DNA from: Marinobacter excellens HL-55
GTDB lineage: Bacteria > Pseudomonadota > Gammaproteobacteria > Pseudomonadales > Oleiphilaceae
NCBI GenBank assembly: GCA_001314845.1
Contig: LJZQ01000003.1
Location: 183,259-247,258, forward strand
Length of the DNA: 64,000 nucleotides
Direction: 5' to 3'
Made by a program: the position numbers and the translations under genes. Numbering within the stretch: the stretch's first letter is position 1; the number at the start of each line of letters is the position of its first letter. Of the stretch, positions 10,776-20,163 are shown one piece after another. Below the pieces are notes generated by a model, which saw only the letters and a program-made list of their open reading frames with translations, had not been told where the DNA came from and searched no databases.

Positions 10776-11088
10776 GCTTTTTCCTTTCCAGTCTCCGTTA
10801 TTCTTTACTGCTGTATTTCAACAGAATCGGACGAGGTTGGATGACTTACGTCTTTTTAGTTCTCGTTGTTATATCGCGATGATACCTTTCAATTCGGCAA
10901 GTATTGTTGATAAAACCCCTTTTATCAATCAATCAGCCGCAATCCTTGCACCGATTTTTTATCAATCGGGCGGAACCCCTTAGTGCTCTTGAAAATAACA
11001 GGGGCGGACGCTGAAATCAGCCTCCGCCCCTAACCGGCTTACCAAAAACCGGACACAGTTGGCATTAATTACCCCTATGTAACATTAT
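10776..11088. other. Gene-free interval between fimV and asd
   Basis: This 313-base interval is AT-richer than its surroundings. It should hold the fimV promoter and 5' leader at its left end, as fimV is transcribed leftwards. The asd terminator lies near 11000-11031. I found no convincing open frame or structured RNA in the rest. Short direct repeats of the type TTTTATCAATC occur around 10918-10970. Confidence 0.6.
11000..11031 (-). terminator. Probable terminator of asd
   Basis: A nine-base GC-rich stem (AGGGGCGGA with TCCGCCCCT) has an inner GCTG/CAGC extension around an AAAT loop. On the minus strand it is followed by TGTTATTTTC. It lies about 58 bases past the asd stop. Confidence 0.7.
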
Positions 11089-12204
11089 TTAACGTTCCTG
11101 CAGGATCCTCAGCATGCGGCGCAGCGGCTCAGCGGCTCCCCACAGCAACTGGTCACCCACGGTAAACGCAGAAATATACTCCGGCCCCATGGCCAGTTTG
11201 CGAATACGGCCAATCGGGATACTCAGGGTTCCGGTCACTTTGGCCGGGGTGAGTTCCTGCATGGTGGCATCGCGATCATTCGGAATCACTTTGACCCAGT
11301 CATTGGCCTTGGCCAGAATGCCCTCGATCTCAGCAACCGACAGATCTTTCTTCAGCTTGATGGTCAGCGCCTGACTGTGGGAGCGCATGGCACCGATTCG
11401 CACGCAGATTCCATCGATGGGAATCGGGTTATCGCTACGACCCAGAATCTTGTTGGTCTCAACACCCGCTTTCCACTCTTCCTTGCTCATGCCGTTATCG
11501 AGCTGCTTGTCGATGAACGGAATCAGGCTGCCCGCCAGTGGCACACCGAAATGCTCGGTGGGAAAATCACCGGAACGCATGGTTTCGGTAACCTTACGGT
11601 CAATTTCCAGAATAGCGGAGGACGGATTATCCAGCTCAGATTTAACGCTGTCGTTCAGCGCGCCCATCTGATTCAGCAGCTCACGCATGTTCTGGGCACC
11701 AGAGCCGGAGGCGGCCTGATACGTCATGGGCGCAACCCACTCAATCAGGTCCTGCTCCAAGAGTCCACCGAGCGCCAGCATCATCAGGCTTACCGTGCAG
11801 TTACCACCAACGTAATCCTTGACGCCTTTTTCCAGAGCCGAGTCGATCACGTTACGGTTAACCGGATCAAGCACAATCACGGAGTGATCAACCATACGCA
11901 ACGTAGAGGCCGCATCAATCCAGTAGCCTTGCCAGCCTGCATCGCGCAGCTTCTGATACACCTCGGTGGTGTAATCGCCGCCCTGACAGGTCAACACAAC
12001 GTCCAACGTTTTCAGGATGTCGATATCAAATGCGTCCTGCAGTGGTGGAATGCCGTCTTTGCCAACGTCCGGGGCCGGCTTCCCAGCCTGGGAAGTGGTG
12101 AAAAACACCGGATCGATATTGGCAAAATCGTTTTCTTCACGCATGCGCTGCATGAGGACCGAGCCCACCATGCCACGCCAACCTATAAGTCCAACTCGCT
12201 TCAT
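11089..12204 (-). CDS. asd: Aspartate-semialdehyde dehydrogenase
   Basis: A 371-residue enzyme that reduces beta-aspartyl phosphate to aspartate semialdehyde, the branch point to lysine/diaminopimelate, threonine and methionine. The N-terminal [18 protein letters not shown] is the NADP-binding loop. The catalytic Cys136 lies in [15 protein letters not shown], and the catalytic His is in [12 protein letters not shown]. Length and sequence match the gammaproteobacterial Asd1 type. It follows leuB at 126 bases on the same strand, as in Pseudomonas. An AAGG ribosome binding site precedes the ATG. Confidence 0.97.
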   Translation of the reverse strand: MKRVGLIGWRGMVGSVLMQRMREENDFANIDPVFFTTSQAGKPAPDVGKDGIPPLQDAFDIDILKTLDVVLTCQGGDYTTEVYQKLRDAGWQGYWIDAASTLRMVDHSVIVLDPVNRNVIDSALEKGVKDYVGGNCTVSLMMLALGGLLEQDLIEWVAPMTYQAASGSGAQNMRELLNQMGALNDSVKSELDNPSSAILEIDRKVTETMRSGDFPTEHFGVPLAGSLIPFIDKQLDNGMSKEEWKAGVETNKILGRSDNPIPIDGICVRIGAMRSHSQALTIKLKKDLSVAEIEGILAKANDWVKVIPNDRDATMQELTPAKVTGTLSIPIGRIRKLAMGPEYISAFTVGDQLLWGAAEPLRRMLRILQER

Positions 12205-12330
12205 GTGCGACCTTTGAACCTCGTTTTATGCCTGCCCACTGCCTTTATCGCTGACAGGGACGGGATGGATGATCCCGCGGCAGCTGCATCGCGCTGCCGT
12301 CGGGTCTGTGTTGACTGAACCGGGAAGCTA

Positions 12331-13404
12331 TTAAAGCGCGTTCAGAACCGCCTCACCCATTTCGCGGGTGGACACCTTTGTAGCACCTTCAGACATGATA
12401 TCGCCCGTTCTCAACCCCTGATCCAGCACTTTGCTGACTGCCGCCTCTATCGCGTCAGCGGCAGCATCCTCTTTCAAACTGTAGCGCAGCATCATCGCTG
12501 CACTGAGGATGGTGGCCAGCGGATTGGCAATGCCCTGCCCGGCAATATCGGGCGCTGACCCGTGACAAGGCTCGTACATGCCTTTCTTTTCAGAGTTCAA
12601 CGACGCCGACGGCAACATGCCGATGGAGCCAGTGAGCATAGCCGCTTCGTCTGAAAGAATATCACCAAACATGTTGCCAGTCACAATCACATCAAACTGC
12701 TTGGGCGCGCGAACCAGCTGCATAGCGGCGTTATCCACGTACATATGGGACAGTTGGACGTCCGGATATTCACGCTTCAGATCTTCCATCACCTCACGCC
12801 AGAGAACGGTGACTTCAAGTACGTTGGCCTTGTCTACCGAGCACAGCTTTTTTCCGCGCTGTTGCGCCGCCTCAAAAGCCACCCGGCCGATTCGGCGAAT
12901 CTCGGATTCGGTGTAGGCGTAGGTGTTATACCCCTGGCGCTCGCCACTCTCGAGCTGGCGCACACCACGGGGCTGGCCAAAATAGATGCCGCCCGTCAGC
13001 TCACGCACAATCAGGATATCCAGACCAGACACAACTTCCGGTTTGAGTGATGAAGCAGACGCCAACTGCGGGTACAGGATTGCCGGACGCAGATTGGCGA
13101 ACAGTTCGAGATTGGAACGCAAACCCAGCAAGCCCTTCTCCGGGCGAACCGCCATTGGCAGGCTGTCCCATTGAGGACCACCAACAGCACCCAGAAGAAT
13201 AGCATCGGCCTTGCGAGCCTTTTCGAGGGTTTCGTCGGGCAGCGGCACATCGGTGGCATCGATGGCAGCGCCACCCACCAGCGCCAACTCAAAACTCAGG
13301 TCGAGGCTGAACGTGTCATTAACCTTGTGCAGAACCTTCTCTGCCTCGGCCACAATTTCCGGACCAATGCCGTCACCCGGCAACAGCAATACACTACGAG
13401 ACAT
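12331..13404 (-). CDS. leuB: 3-isopropylmalate dehydrogenase
   Basis: NAD-dependent oxidative decarboxylation of 3-isopropylmalate in leucine synthesis. Motifs seen are [15 protein letters not shown] at the N-terminus, [11 protein letters not shown], the [13 protein letters not shown] loop, and the metal-binding region [17 protein letters not shown] chose the second ATG, at 13404 ([10 protein letters not shown]), because AAGGA lies about eight bases upstream; the ATG at 13410 is too close to that site. It follows leuD by 17 bases or less. About 357 residues. Confidence 0.96.
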   Translation of the reverse strand: MSRSVLLLPGDGIGPEIVAEAEKVLHKVNDTFSLDLSFELALVGGAAIDATDVPLPDETLEKARKADAILLGAVGGPQWDSLPMAVRPEKGLLGLRSNLELFANLRPAILYPQLASASSLKPEVVSGLDILIVRELTGGIYFGQPRGVRQLESGERQGYNTYAYTESEIRRIGRVAFEAAQQRGKKLCSVDKANVLEVTVLWREVMEDLKREYPDVQLSHMYVDNAAMQLVRAPKQFDVIVTGNMFGDILSDEAAMLTGSIGMLPSASLNSEKKGMYEPCHGSAPDIAGQGIANPLATILSAAMMLRYSLKEDAAADAIEAAVSKVLDQGLRTGDIMSEGATKVSTREMGEAVLNAL

Positions 13405-13421
13405 ATTCATTTCCTTATTGA

Positions 13422-14069
13422 TCAGTTTCCGGCGTTAAACAGCCAAGGTGCAGTCTTGCGACGGGCATCTTCATAGGTGCGAATGGCATCAGCATCTTCC
13501 AGAGTAACGCCAATATCGTCCAGACCGTTCAGCAGGCAGTGACGACGGAAGTCATCCACCTCAAAGCTGAATGACTCGCCAGACGGCGTGATCACCGTTT
13601 GCGCCGTCAGATCCACGGTCAACTGATAGCCTACGTTTGCCTCAGACTCCTGGAACAATCTATCTACAATTACTTCTTCAAGAACAATGGGTAGCAAGCC
13701 ATTCTTAAAGCAGTTGTTGTAGAAAATATCGGCGAAGCTCGGCGCAATAATGACCCGAAAACCGAAATCATCCAGCGCCCAGGGAGCGTGCTCTCGACTG
13801 GAACCGCAGCCGAAGTTTCTGCGAGCCAGCAGAACACTGGCGTTTTTATAACGCTCCTGGTTAAGCACGAAATCCGGATTGATTGGCCGCTTTGAACAGT
13901 CCTGATCCGGCTGGCCTTCATTCAGGTAACGCAGCTCATCAAAAAGGTTCGGGCCAAAACCGGTGCGTTTGATGGACTTCAAGAATTGCTTGGGAATGAT
14001 CATGTCCGTATCCACATTGGATCGGTCCATGGGGGCAACAATGCCCTGGTGTTGCGTAAATGCGCGCAT
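13422..14069 (-). CDS. leuD: 3-isopropylmalate dehydratase small subunit
   Basis: A 215-residue swivelling subunit of isopropylmalate isomerase that partners Leu[19 protein letters not shown] and the [13 protein letters not shown] substrate-binding loop are diagnostic. It lies 17 bases downstream of leuC and directly upstream of leuB, forming leuCDB. Confidence 0.97.
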   Translation of the reverse strand: MRAFTQHQGIVAPMDRSNVDTDMIIPKQFLKSIKRTGFGPNLFDELRYLNEGQPDQDCSKRPINPDFVLNQERYKNASVLLARRNFGCGSSREHAPWALDDFGFRVIIAPSFADIFYNNCFKNGLLPIVLEEVIVDRLFQESEANVGYQLTVDLTAQTVITPSGESFSFEVDDFRRHCLLNGLDDIGVTLEDADAIRTYEDARRKTAPWLFNAGN

Positions 14070-14086
14070 GGTCTCTCTCCTGTGGG

Positions 14087-15505
14087 TCAGTTCATCAGCT
14101 CACGGACATCAACGAAATGCCCCTTGATCGCAGCCGCCGCAGCCATCGCGGGACTCACCAGGTGAGTACGCCCACCAAAGCCCTGACGACCCTCAAAGTT
14201 GCGGTTGGAGGTAGACGCACAATGCTCACCCTGCCCCAGCTTGTCGGCGTTCATGGCGAGGCACATCGAGCAGCCCGGATCACGCCACTCGAGGCCCGCC
14301 TCGATAAAGATCTTGTCCAGACCCTCCTGCTCGGCCTGTACTTTTACCAGTCCTGATCCTGGAACCACCATCGCCTGCTTGAGGCTTGATGCAACCTTGC
14401 GACCCTTGACCACCGCCGCTGCCTCGCGCAGATCTTCGATGCGGCTGTTGGTGCATGACCCGATAAACACCCGGTCAAGCTTGATGTCGGTAATTTTCTG
14501 ATTCGGTTGAAGACCCATGTATTTGAGCGCGCGCTCAATGCCCTCACGCTTAATCGGGTCGTTCTCTTTAACCGGATCCGGCACCGAGCCGTCAACACCG
14601 GTGACCATTTCCGGAGACGTACCCCAACTTACCTGGGGCTTGATCGCGCTGCCGTCCAGCTCAACAACCTTGTCAAAGACCGCATCGCTGTCACTGTGCA
14701 AGGTACGCCAGTATTCAACCGCTTTGTACCAGGTTTCGCCTTTGGGAGAGAACGGGCGACCCTTCACATACTCAATCGTGGTGTCATCCACGCCCACCAT
14801 ACCGACACGGGCGCCGCCCTCGATGGCCATGTTGCAGATGGTCATCCGGCCTTCCATGCTCAAACTCTGGATAGCATCGCCGCCGAACTCAATGGCGTAT
14901 CCGGTGCCGCCGGCAGTCCCGATCTTACCAATGATCGCCAGCACCACATCTTTGCCGGTCACGCCTTTACCAAGCTTGCCGTTTACCTTGACCAGCATGT
15001 TCTTCATCTTCTTCTGCACCAGGCACTGGGTCGCCAGCACATGCTCAACCTCAGAGGTGCCGATACCATGGGCAAGGCAACCGAACGCGCCGTGGGTGGA
15101 GGTGTGGGAATCACCGCACACAACACTCATACCCGGCAAGGTAACGCCTTGCTCAGGCCCGATCACGTGTACGATGCCCTGGCGCTGATCCTTGATCTTG
15201 AATTCAAGAATGCCAAACTCGTCGCAGTTGTTATCGAGTGTCTCAACCTGCGTCCGGGACACCGGATCAACAATGCCGTCAATGCCGCTGGCACGATCGG
15301 TCGTCGGTACGTTATGGTCCGGGGTAGCAACGTTGGCATCAATCCGCCACGGCTTCCGCTTGGCCAGCCGAAGGCCTTCAAAAGCCTGCGGAGATGTTAC
15401 TTCGTGCAGCAATTGACGATCGATATAGATCAAAGCAGAACCGTCGTCCCGCTGTTTGACCAAATGGTCGTCCCACAATTTGTCGTATAAAGTCTTGCCC
15501 GCCAT
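14087..15505 (-). CDS. leuC: 3-isopropylmalate dehydratase large subunit
   Basis: A 472-residue aconitase-family subunit that interconverts 2- and 3-isopropylmalate. Three cysteines that hold the 4Fe-4S cluster are seen, in GSCTNSR (near residue 350) and GCSMCLAMN (near 410). [15 protein letters not shown] is another aconitase signature. It is the first gene of leuCDB. A LysR-type gene lies upstream in the opposite direction, as beside leuC in Pseudomonas. Confidence 0.97.
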   Translation of the reverse strand: MAGKTLYDKLWDDHLVKQRDDGSALIYIDRQLLHEVTSPQAFEGLRLAKRKPWRIDANVATPDHNVPTTDRASGIDGIVDPVSRTQVETLDNNCDEFGILEFKIKDQRQGIVHVIGPEQGVTLPGMSVVCGDSHTSTHGAFGCLAHGIGTSEVEHVLATQCLVQKKMKNMLVKVNGKLGKGVTGKDVVLAIIGKIGTAGGTGYAIEFGGDAIQSLSMEGRMTICNMAIEGGARVGMVGVDDTTIEYVKGRPFSPKGETWYKAVEYWRTLHSDSDAVFDKVVELDGSAIKPQVSWGTSPEMVTGVDGSVPDPVKENDPIKREGIERALKYMGLQPNQKITDIKLDRVFIGSCTNSRIEDLREAAAVVKGRKVASSLKQAMVVPGSGLVKVQAEQEGLDKIFIEAGLEWRDPGCSMCLAMNADKLGQGEHCASTSNRNFEGRQGFGGRTHLVSPAMAAAAAIKGHFVDVRELMN

Positions 15506-15553
15506 GATCGCTCTCTCACTCTGGGGGTTTCTGTTAATACTCTCAGTGGCATC

Positions 15554-15583
15554 ATCTTACTCCGTTGACACGAATAACCTCAA
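15554..15583 (-). promoter_or_regulatory. Candidate sigma-70 promoter of leuCDB
   Basis: Read on the minus strand, TTGAGG is followed after 18 bases by TAAGAT, about 48 bases upstream of the leuC ATG. Each hexamer matches four of six consensus bases. This rests on sequence alone. A LysR operator is expected just upstream but I cannot define it. Confidence 0.35.
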
Positions 15584-15675
15584 TTCATGTTTTTCATTCG
15601 TTGCATTCCCGTTAGTTATCCAGATAAGATCGTCGTTAACTTGGATGCATACTTCGACAGCGGTGCAAAGCACGT

Positions 15676-15781
15676 CTGGATGGGGAAGAGCTTTTCAAAA
15701 CACGCCTACAAGCACATCCATGTGGGCTCTTTCGGGCCATCCCTGGCCCTCAACGGTTTTGAAAAGCTCTTCCCCATCCAG
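15676..15781. repeat. Foldback element A: 26-bp perfect inverted arms around a 54-base core
   Basis: The left arm 15676-15701 and right arm 15756-15781 are exact reverse complements. The 54-base core between them holds two small palindromes: CACAT-CC-ATGTG at 15713-15724, and GGGCCA/TGGCCC at 15734-15749. The whole can fold as a stem with two side hairpins. The core is related, in inverted orientation, to the core of element B at 15848-15959. No T-tract follows either arm, so this is not an ordinary terminator. No frame is coded. Confidence 0.8.
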
Positions 15782-15847
15782 CCGCGCCCAATCATTTAGC
15801 GGGGATTCAGCAAGTCGTTTTCCCGACGGCATACTCAATTGTTAGCG

Positions 15848-15959
15848 GAGCTGCTTCACTGACCCCCTCCCAAAAATCTCGGAGGCCATGGATGGCCGGA
15901 GCGAAGCGCACATGGATGTGCTCGTAGCGTTTTTTGGGAGGGGGTCAGTGAAGCGGCTC
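15848..15959. repeat. Foldback element B: 29-bp inverted arms around a 54-base core
   Basis: The left arm 15848-15876 and right arm 15931-15959 are reverse complements with one mismatch. The core is also exactly 54 bases and holds GGCCAT-GG-ATGGCC (15884-15897) and GCACAT-GG-ATGTGC (15908-15921). Reverse-complemented, this core aligns with that of element A, sharing AGCACATCCATGTG and GGCCATCC, whereas the arm sequences of A and B are unrelated. It ends 43 bases before the LysR start. Confidence 0.8.
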
Positions 15960-16002
15960 CCAACTCCAAACCTGGTGACAGGAAAAGGACGGACACTCCA
16001 AG

Positions 16003-16878
16003 ATGGACCCAAACTCCCTCAAAGCATTCCTGACCATCGTAGACCAAGGCTCTTTCTCGGAAGCCGCCGAAACCCTGCACCTGACACAGCCGGCGATCAG
16101 CAAACGCCTGGCGGCCCTGGAAACACAACTCGGCACCCGACTGATCGACCGCAGCAACCGCGACATCCGGGTCACCGAAGCGGGCGCCAGACTGCTACCC
16201 CACGCCCGCAAGATACTCGATGAGATTCACAACGCGAAGCTCGCCCTGTCGCCAAACGCCAACACCGTCGAAGGCAAACTGCAAGTCATCGCCAGCCACC
16301 ACATCGGCCTGCACCACCTGCCGAACTGGCTCAGGCGATTCCGAAGGGAATACCCGCAGGTCTCCCTCGACCTGCAGTTTATGGAATCCGATGCCGCCTA
16401 CCACCAGATGAACAAGCGCAACGCCGAGCTCGCCTTTGTAACCCTCAGCGACAGCATGAACCCGCAGTTTCGGATATTGACCCAATGGCCCGACCCCATG
16501 GCATTCGTAATCGGTGCTGAGCATCCACTAGCCCAACTCGACAACCCGACCTTGCAAGATCTGGCAGAGCACCCGGCCCTGCTGCCCGACACCAGTACCG
16601 CCACCTACCGCGTGGTCAGTCGTTTGTTTCTCGAAGCCAATCTGCCACTGAAGCCACTGATGCCCACCAACTATCTGGAAACCATAAAAATGATGACCAG
16701 CGTGGGCCTGGGCTGGAGTGTGCTGCCAGTGAGTATGCTGGATAGTAGCTTGCGGGCGATTGATGTCGGCCATCCGGTTACCCGGGTGCTCGGTGCCGTT
16801 GCGCTATCAGGCCGACAGCTGAGCAATGGTGCAAGGGCCCTGCTCGATATTGTAGAAGCCGAGGAGGCCTCGAACTAA
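16003..16878 (+). CDS. LysR-family transcriptional regulator beside leuCDB
   Basis: A 291-residue regulator. The winged helix-turn-helix is at residues 3-60 (LKAFLTIVDQGSFSEAAETL and TQPAISKRLAALE). The periplasmic-binding-like effector domain spans about 90-290. It is divergent from leuCDB, and LysR regulators often control the divergent operon. The same neighbour exists beside leuC in Pseudomonas (PA3122 position). By inference it senses a leucine-pathway intermediate and regulates leuC. Element B lies just upstream of its ATG, so its promoter must lie in or around that repeat. Confidence 0.85.
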   Translation: MDPNSLKAFLTIVDQGSFSEAAETLHLTQPAISKRLAALETQLGTRLIDRSNRDIRVTEAGARLLPHARKILDEIHNAKLALSPNANTVEGKLQVIASHHIGLHHLPNWLRRFRREYPQVSLDLQFMESDAAYHQMNKRNAELAFVTLSDSMNPQFRILTQWPDPMAFVIGAEHPLAQLDNPTLQDLAEHPALLPDTSTATYRVVSRLFLEANLPLKPLMPTNYLETIKMMTSVGLGWSVLPVSMLDSSLRAIDVGHPVTRVLGAVALSGRQLSNGARALLDIVEAEEASN

Positions 16879-18036
16879 TCAGTCTTTGGCTATGTCTTCA
16901 TCGGTGGGCATCGGCTGCAGGCCACGCCAACTGACAACAATAGCGACGGCCATGGCGACAGCACCGCCCCAGAAGGCCGCAGATGTGCTGATACCTTCCA
17001 CCAGAAAGCCAGACATCCAGGCACCCAGGGCGCCACCCGCGCCAAAGGTTAACCCGCTGTAGAGCGCCTGGCCCTGGCCATGGTGGTGCTTACCAAAGAA
17101 GCCCTGGATGTATTGCACTGAAATAGCATGCAGAGCGCCATAGGACGCTGCATGCAGAAGTTGCGCAAAGATCAGCACGGGTACAACCGCGGTGAGCTCG
17201 GCAATCAGAATCCAGCGGATCATGGTCAGCAGCAGTGCACCAATCACGATCTGGCGCACACTGAACCTCAGCGACAGGCGGTGCATCACCAGGAACAGGC
17301 CAATCTCTGCAAGCACACCAAGCGACCATAACAGGCCGATGGACAGCTTGCCGTAACCGTGTTGTTCCAGATGAATGCTGAAGAAGGTGTAGTAAGCCCC
17401 GTGCGACACTTGGAGCAGGAAGTTCATCAGGAAAAAACTGATCACTGCCGGGTGCGTGACGATGGCTTTCAGGCTACCTTTCGGCGCAGGAGGTTTTCGC
17501 TCTCCGCGCTCGGCAGGCACCAGAAACGCAGACACGGCGATACCGAAAAACACGGGCAGCAACAGCCAGGGCAAGCGCTCAACCGGAATCCATTCGAGAA
17601 TGCCGCCGACCGCCGCAACCGCGCCGATGAACCCGACAGAACCCCAAAGCCGAACCTTGCCATATTTGTCTTTTCGGGCGCCAAGAGCCCGAAGCGTGAT
17701 GACTTCATACAGGGGCAGAATGGCATTCCAGAAGAAGGTAAAGGCAAGCATCACCAGCAGCAGCCCCCAGAACCCGGGCTCCATGAAAACGCCGGCAAAG
17801 AACAGTGACCCGGTAATGGCCCCAAAGCGAACCAGACGCACACGTTGGCCAGACCGATCGCCCAGCCAGCCCCAGACACTGGGCGCCACAATTTTGGTGA
17901 GCTGAATAGTCGCCATCAGCGTGGCAATTTGCAGGTAGGAAAAGCCCTGGCCCTCCAGATAGAGGGACCAGTAAGGTAATAGCCCTCCCAGGAGGGCGAA
18001 AAACCAGAAATAGAGGTTAGACAGTCGCCAGTAGAT
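16879..18036 (-). CDS. MFS transporter, HcaT/3-phenylpropionate-permease-like, apparent ATC start
   Basis: A 12-helix major facilitator protein of about 385 residues. The first in-frame ATG, at 17916, would remove the first 40 residues. Those residues clearly belong to the protein: YWRLSNLYFWFFALLGG, then PYWSLYLEGQGFSYLQIA, is the first helix and loop of HcaT-like permeases. Going upstream there is no ATG, GTG or TTG before a stop. An ATC codon at 18036 sits at the expected start, with AGGGGAGGAG about five bases before it. CTG at 18024 is a weaker alternative. Substrate unknown. It lies 18 bases downstream of aroC. Confidence 0.8.
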   Translation of the reverse strand: MYWRLSNLYFWFFALLGGLLPYWSLYLEGQGFSYLQIATLMATIQLTKIVAPSVWGWLGDRSGQRVRLVRFGAITGSLFFAGVFMEPGFWGLLLVMLAFTFFWNAILPLYEVITLRALGARKDKYGKVRLWGSVGFIGAVAAVGGILEWIPVERLPWLLLPVFFGIAVSAFLVPAERGERKPPAPKGSLKAIVTHPAVISFFLMNFLLQVSHGAYYTFFSIHLEQHGYGKLSIGLLWSLGVLAEIGLFLVMHRLSLRFSVRQIVIGALLLTMIRWILIAELTAVVPVLIFAQLLHAASYGALHAISVQYIQGFFGKHHHGQGQALYSGLTFGAGGALGAWMSGFLVEGISTSAAFWGGAVAMAVAIVVSWRGLQPMPTDEDIAKD

Positions 18037-18054
18037 GGTGACTCCTCCCCTTGA

Positions 18055-19149
18055 TCAAAGCTGGCCGAGAACCGGCGTTTTGACGTCCACATCACCGTTC
18101 TGGCCGCGCTGGCGCAGGTAGTGGTCCATCAGCACAATCGCCATCATTGCCTCGGCGATCGGAGTGGCACGAATGCCAACGCAGGGGTCGTGACGACCAG
18201 TGGTAATGACTTCCACGGGATTGCCGTTCACATCGATGCTGCGGCCCGGCAGGCGCAGGCTCGATGTCGGTTTCAGCGCGATGCTGGCAACAATTGGCTG
18301 GCCGGAGGATATTCCCCCCAGCACACCGCCGGCCTGATTGGACAGAAAGCCCTCAGGCGTCATTTCATCCCGGTGCTCTGTGCCCTTTTGCTCAATACAG
18401 CCAAAGCCAGCGCCGATCTCGACACCCTTCACAGCATTGATACTCATCAGGGCATGGGCAAGGTCGGCATCGAGACGATCAAAGATCGGCTCACCCAATC
18501 CCGGCGGTACTCCTTCGGCCACGACGTTGATGCGTGCACCAATGGAGTCGCCCTCTTTGCGAAGGGCATCCATGTAAGCTTCCATTTCCGGCACCTTGTC
18601 GGCATCGGGGCAGAAGAAAGGGTTTTGATGCACCTGGTCCCAGTCCAGCTTTTCAGCCTTGATTGGCCCAAGCTGTGAAAGATATCCGCGAATACGAATG
18701 CCCAGGCGCTGTTCAAGGTATTTACGGGCAACTGCACCGGCAGCCACTCGCATGGCGGTTTCGCGGGCCGAAGAGCGGCCACCGCCACGGTAATCGCGAA
18801 CACCGTATTTATGTGTGTAGGTATAGTCGGCGTGAGCAGGCCGGAACTGCTCTACGATTTTCGAATAATCCTTGGAGCGCTGATCCATGTTCTCAATCAT
18901 CAGGCCGATGGGCGTACCTGTGGTTCTGCCCTCGAACACACCAGACAGGATACGCACCTCATCCGCCTCACGGCGCTGGGTCGTGTGGCGGGAGGTGCCA
19001 GGCTTACGACGGTCGAGATCTTTTTGCATGTCGGCTTCGGTCAACTCCAGACCAGGAGGACAGCCGTCTATAATGCACCCCAATGCCGCCCCGTGACTTT
19101 CGCCAAAGGAGGTTACCGTAAACAATTTACCAAATGTATTTCCCGACAT
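18055..19149 (-). CDS. aroC: Chorismate synthase
   Basis: A 364-residue FMN-dependent enzyme making chorismate, the precursor of the tryptophan, folate (PabB) and other aromatic branches. [18 protein letters not shown] at the N-terminus, [16 protein letters not shown], and [20 protein letters not shown] are the three AroC signatures. It follows prmB by 37 bases on the same strand. Confidence 0.98.
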   Translation of the reverse strand: MSGNTFGKLFTVTSFGESHGAALGCIIDGCPPGLELTEADMQKDLDRRKPGTSRHTTQRREADEVRILSGVFEGRTTGTPIGLMIENMDQRSKDYSKIVEQFRPAHADYTYTHKYGVRDYRGGGRSSARETAMRVAAGAVARKYLEQRLGIRIRGYLSQLGPIKAEKLDWDQVHQNPFFCPDADKVPEMEAYMDALRKEGDSIGARINVVAEGVPPGLGEPIFDRLDADLAHALMSINAVKGVEIGAGFGCIEQKGTEHRDEMTPEGFLSNQAGGVLGGISSGQPIVASIALKPTSSLRLPGRSIDVNGNPVEVITTGRHDPCVGIRATPIAEAMMAIVLMDHYLRQRGQNGDVDVKTPVLGQL

Positions 19150-19186
19150 AATTCAGCACTTTATAAAGGTTTTACAATAAATTGGA

Positions 19187-20092
19187 TTAGCTCTTTCTGG
19201 CTTGCCATTCACGCAGATCGCGGGCAGTAACCAGGAACACTCCGTTACCGCCGTTGTCGAATTCCAGCCACGTCAGGGGCAGGTCAGGATAGGCATCGTC
19301 CATCGCGCCCCAGGAGTTGCCCACTTCGACAATCAGCAGCCCATCGTCGGTCAGATGATTCGCTGCACCGGCGATAATTCGATGGGCAATGTCGAGTCCG
19401 TCGTCACCCGCGGCCAAGCCAAGGGCCGGCTCGTGATGAAACTCGTCCGGCATATCAGCCAGATCTTCTGCGTCCACATACGGTGGGTTGCTCAGGATGA
19501 CATCATACTGGCCATCGATGTTTGCAAAGACATCGGAGCGCAGGGTTCGCACGCGACCTTCAAGACCGTGCAGCTCAATGTTGGACTCGGCAACCTCAAG
19601 CGCATCTTCCGAAATATCCGAAAGGTCGACTTCAGCCTCGTCAAACACGCTTGCGGCACCGATGCCGATGCAACCGCTACCGGTGCACAGATCCAGTACT
19701 CTGGTCACTCTCTGGGCGCCCAGCCAGGGTTGCAGGCCGTTTTCCAGCAGCTCACCAATCGGGGACCTTGGCACCAACACCCGCTCATCGATATTGAACG
19801 GCATCCCCATAAACCAGCCTTCGCCCAACAGGTACGCAATTGGAACCCGCTCGCTGATCCGGCGTTCAATGCGTTCGATAATGAGTTCCCGCTCTGACCG
19901 CACCAGGCGAGCATCCAGAAATACATTATTGTTCTCAAGTGGTAGATGAACACTGCGCAATACCAGCTGGACAGCTTCATCCCAGACATTGTCTGTACCA
20001 TGGCCAAAGTACAGAGGCGATGCCGCAAACCGGGAGGAGGTGTACCTCAAAAAGTCGCGAATGGTGTGCAAGTCATCTACTGGGCTGGTCAC
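19187..20092 (-). CDS. prmB: 50S ribosomal protein L3 N5-glutamine methyltransferase
   Basis: A 301-residue SAM-dependent methyltransferase. The SAM-binding motif I is [11 protein letters not shown] (about 133-143) and the glutamine-binding NPPY motif is at residues 202-205. The sequence fits PrmB, which methylates glutamine on ribosomal protein L3, better than the release-factor enzyme PrmC. The prmB-aroC order is conserved in E. coli and Pseudomonas. The start is GTG. Confidence 0.93.
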   Translation of the reverse strand: MTSPVDDLHTIRDFLRYTSSRFAASPLYFGHGTDNVWDEAVQLVLRSVHLPLENNNVFLDARLVRSERELIIERIERRISERVPIAYLLGEGWFMGMPFNIDERVLVPRSPIGELLENGLQPWLGAQRVTRVLDLCTGSGCIGIGAASVFDEAEVDLSDISEDALEVAESNIELHGLEGRVRTLRSDVFANIDGQYDVILSNPPYVDAEDLADMPDEFHHEPALGLAAGDDGLDIAHRIIAGAANHLTDDGLLIVEVGNSWGAMDDAYPDLPLTWLEFDNGGNGVFLVTARDLREWQARKS

Positions 20093-20163
20093 AAAAACAC
20101 ATTCCTGATCTGAATAAAGTAGCGGCGCATTATACGCCTATAAAGCTTATGCCTGCAGCCTGA

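Noticed and set aside
10918..10970. Origin-like or regulator-like repeats of TTTTATCAATC
   Set aside because: Only two imperfect copies in AT-rich leader DNA; too little to name a function.
11377..12318. 313-residue plus-strand open frame opposite asd
   Set aside because: Shadow of asd; no domain and no ribosome binding site.
14507..15490. 327-residue plus-strand open frame opposite leuC
   Set aside because: Shadow frame from GC-biased third positions; leuC carries full aconitase motifs.
15676..15781. Ordinary Rho-independent terminator for leuC or lysR
   Set aside because: The position is upstream of both divergent genes, the arms are 26 bases with a 54-base interior, and no T-tract follows.
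15676..15959. CRISPR array or integron attC pair
   Set aside because: There are only two units, in inverted orientation, with no spacers. The conserved part is the centre rather than R'/R'' ends, and no cas or integrase gene is present.
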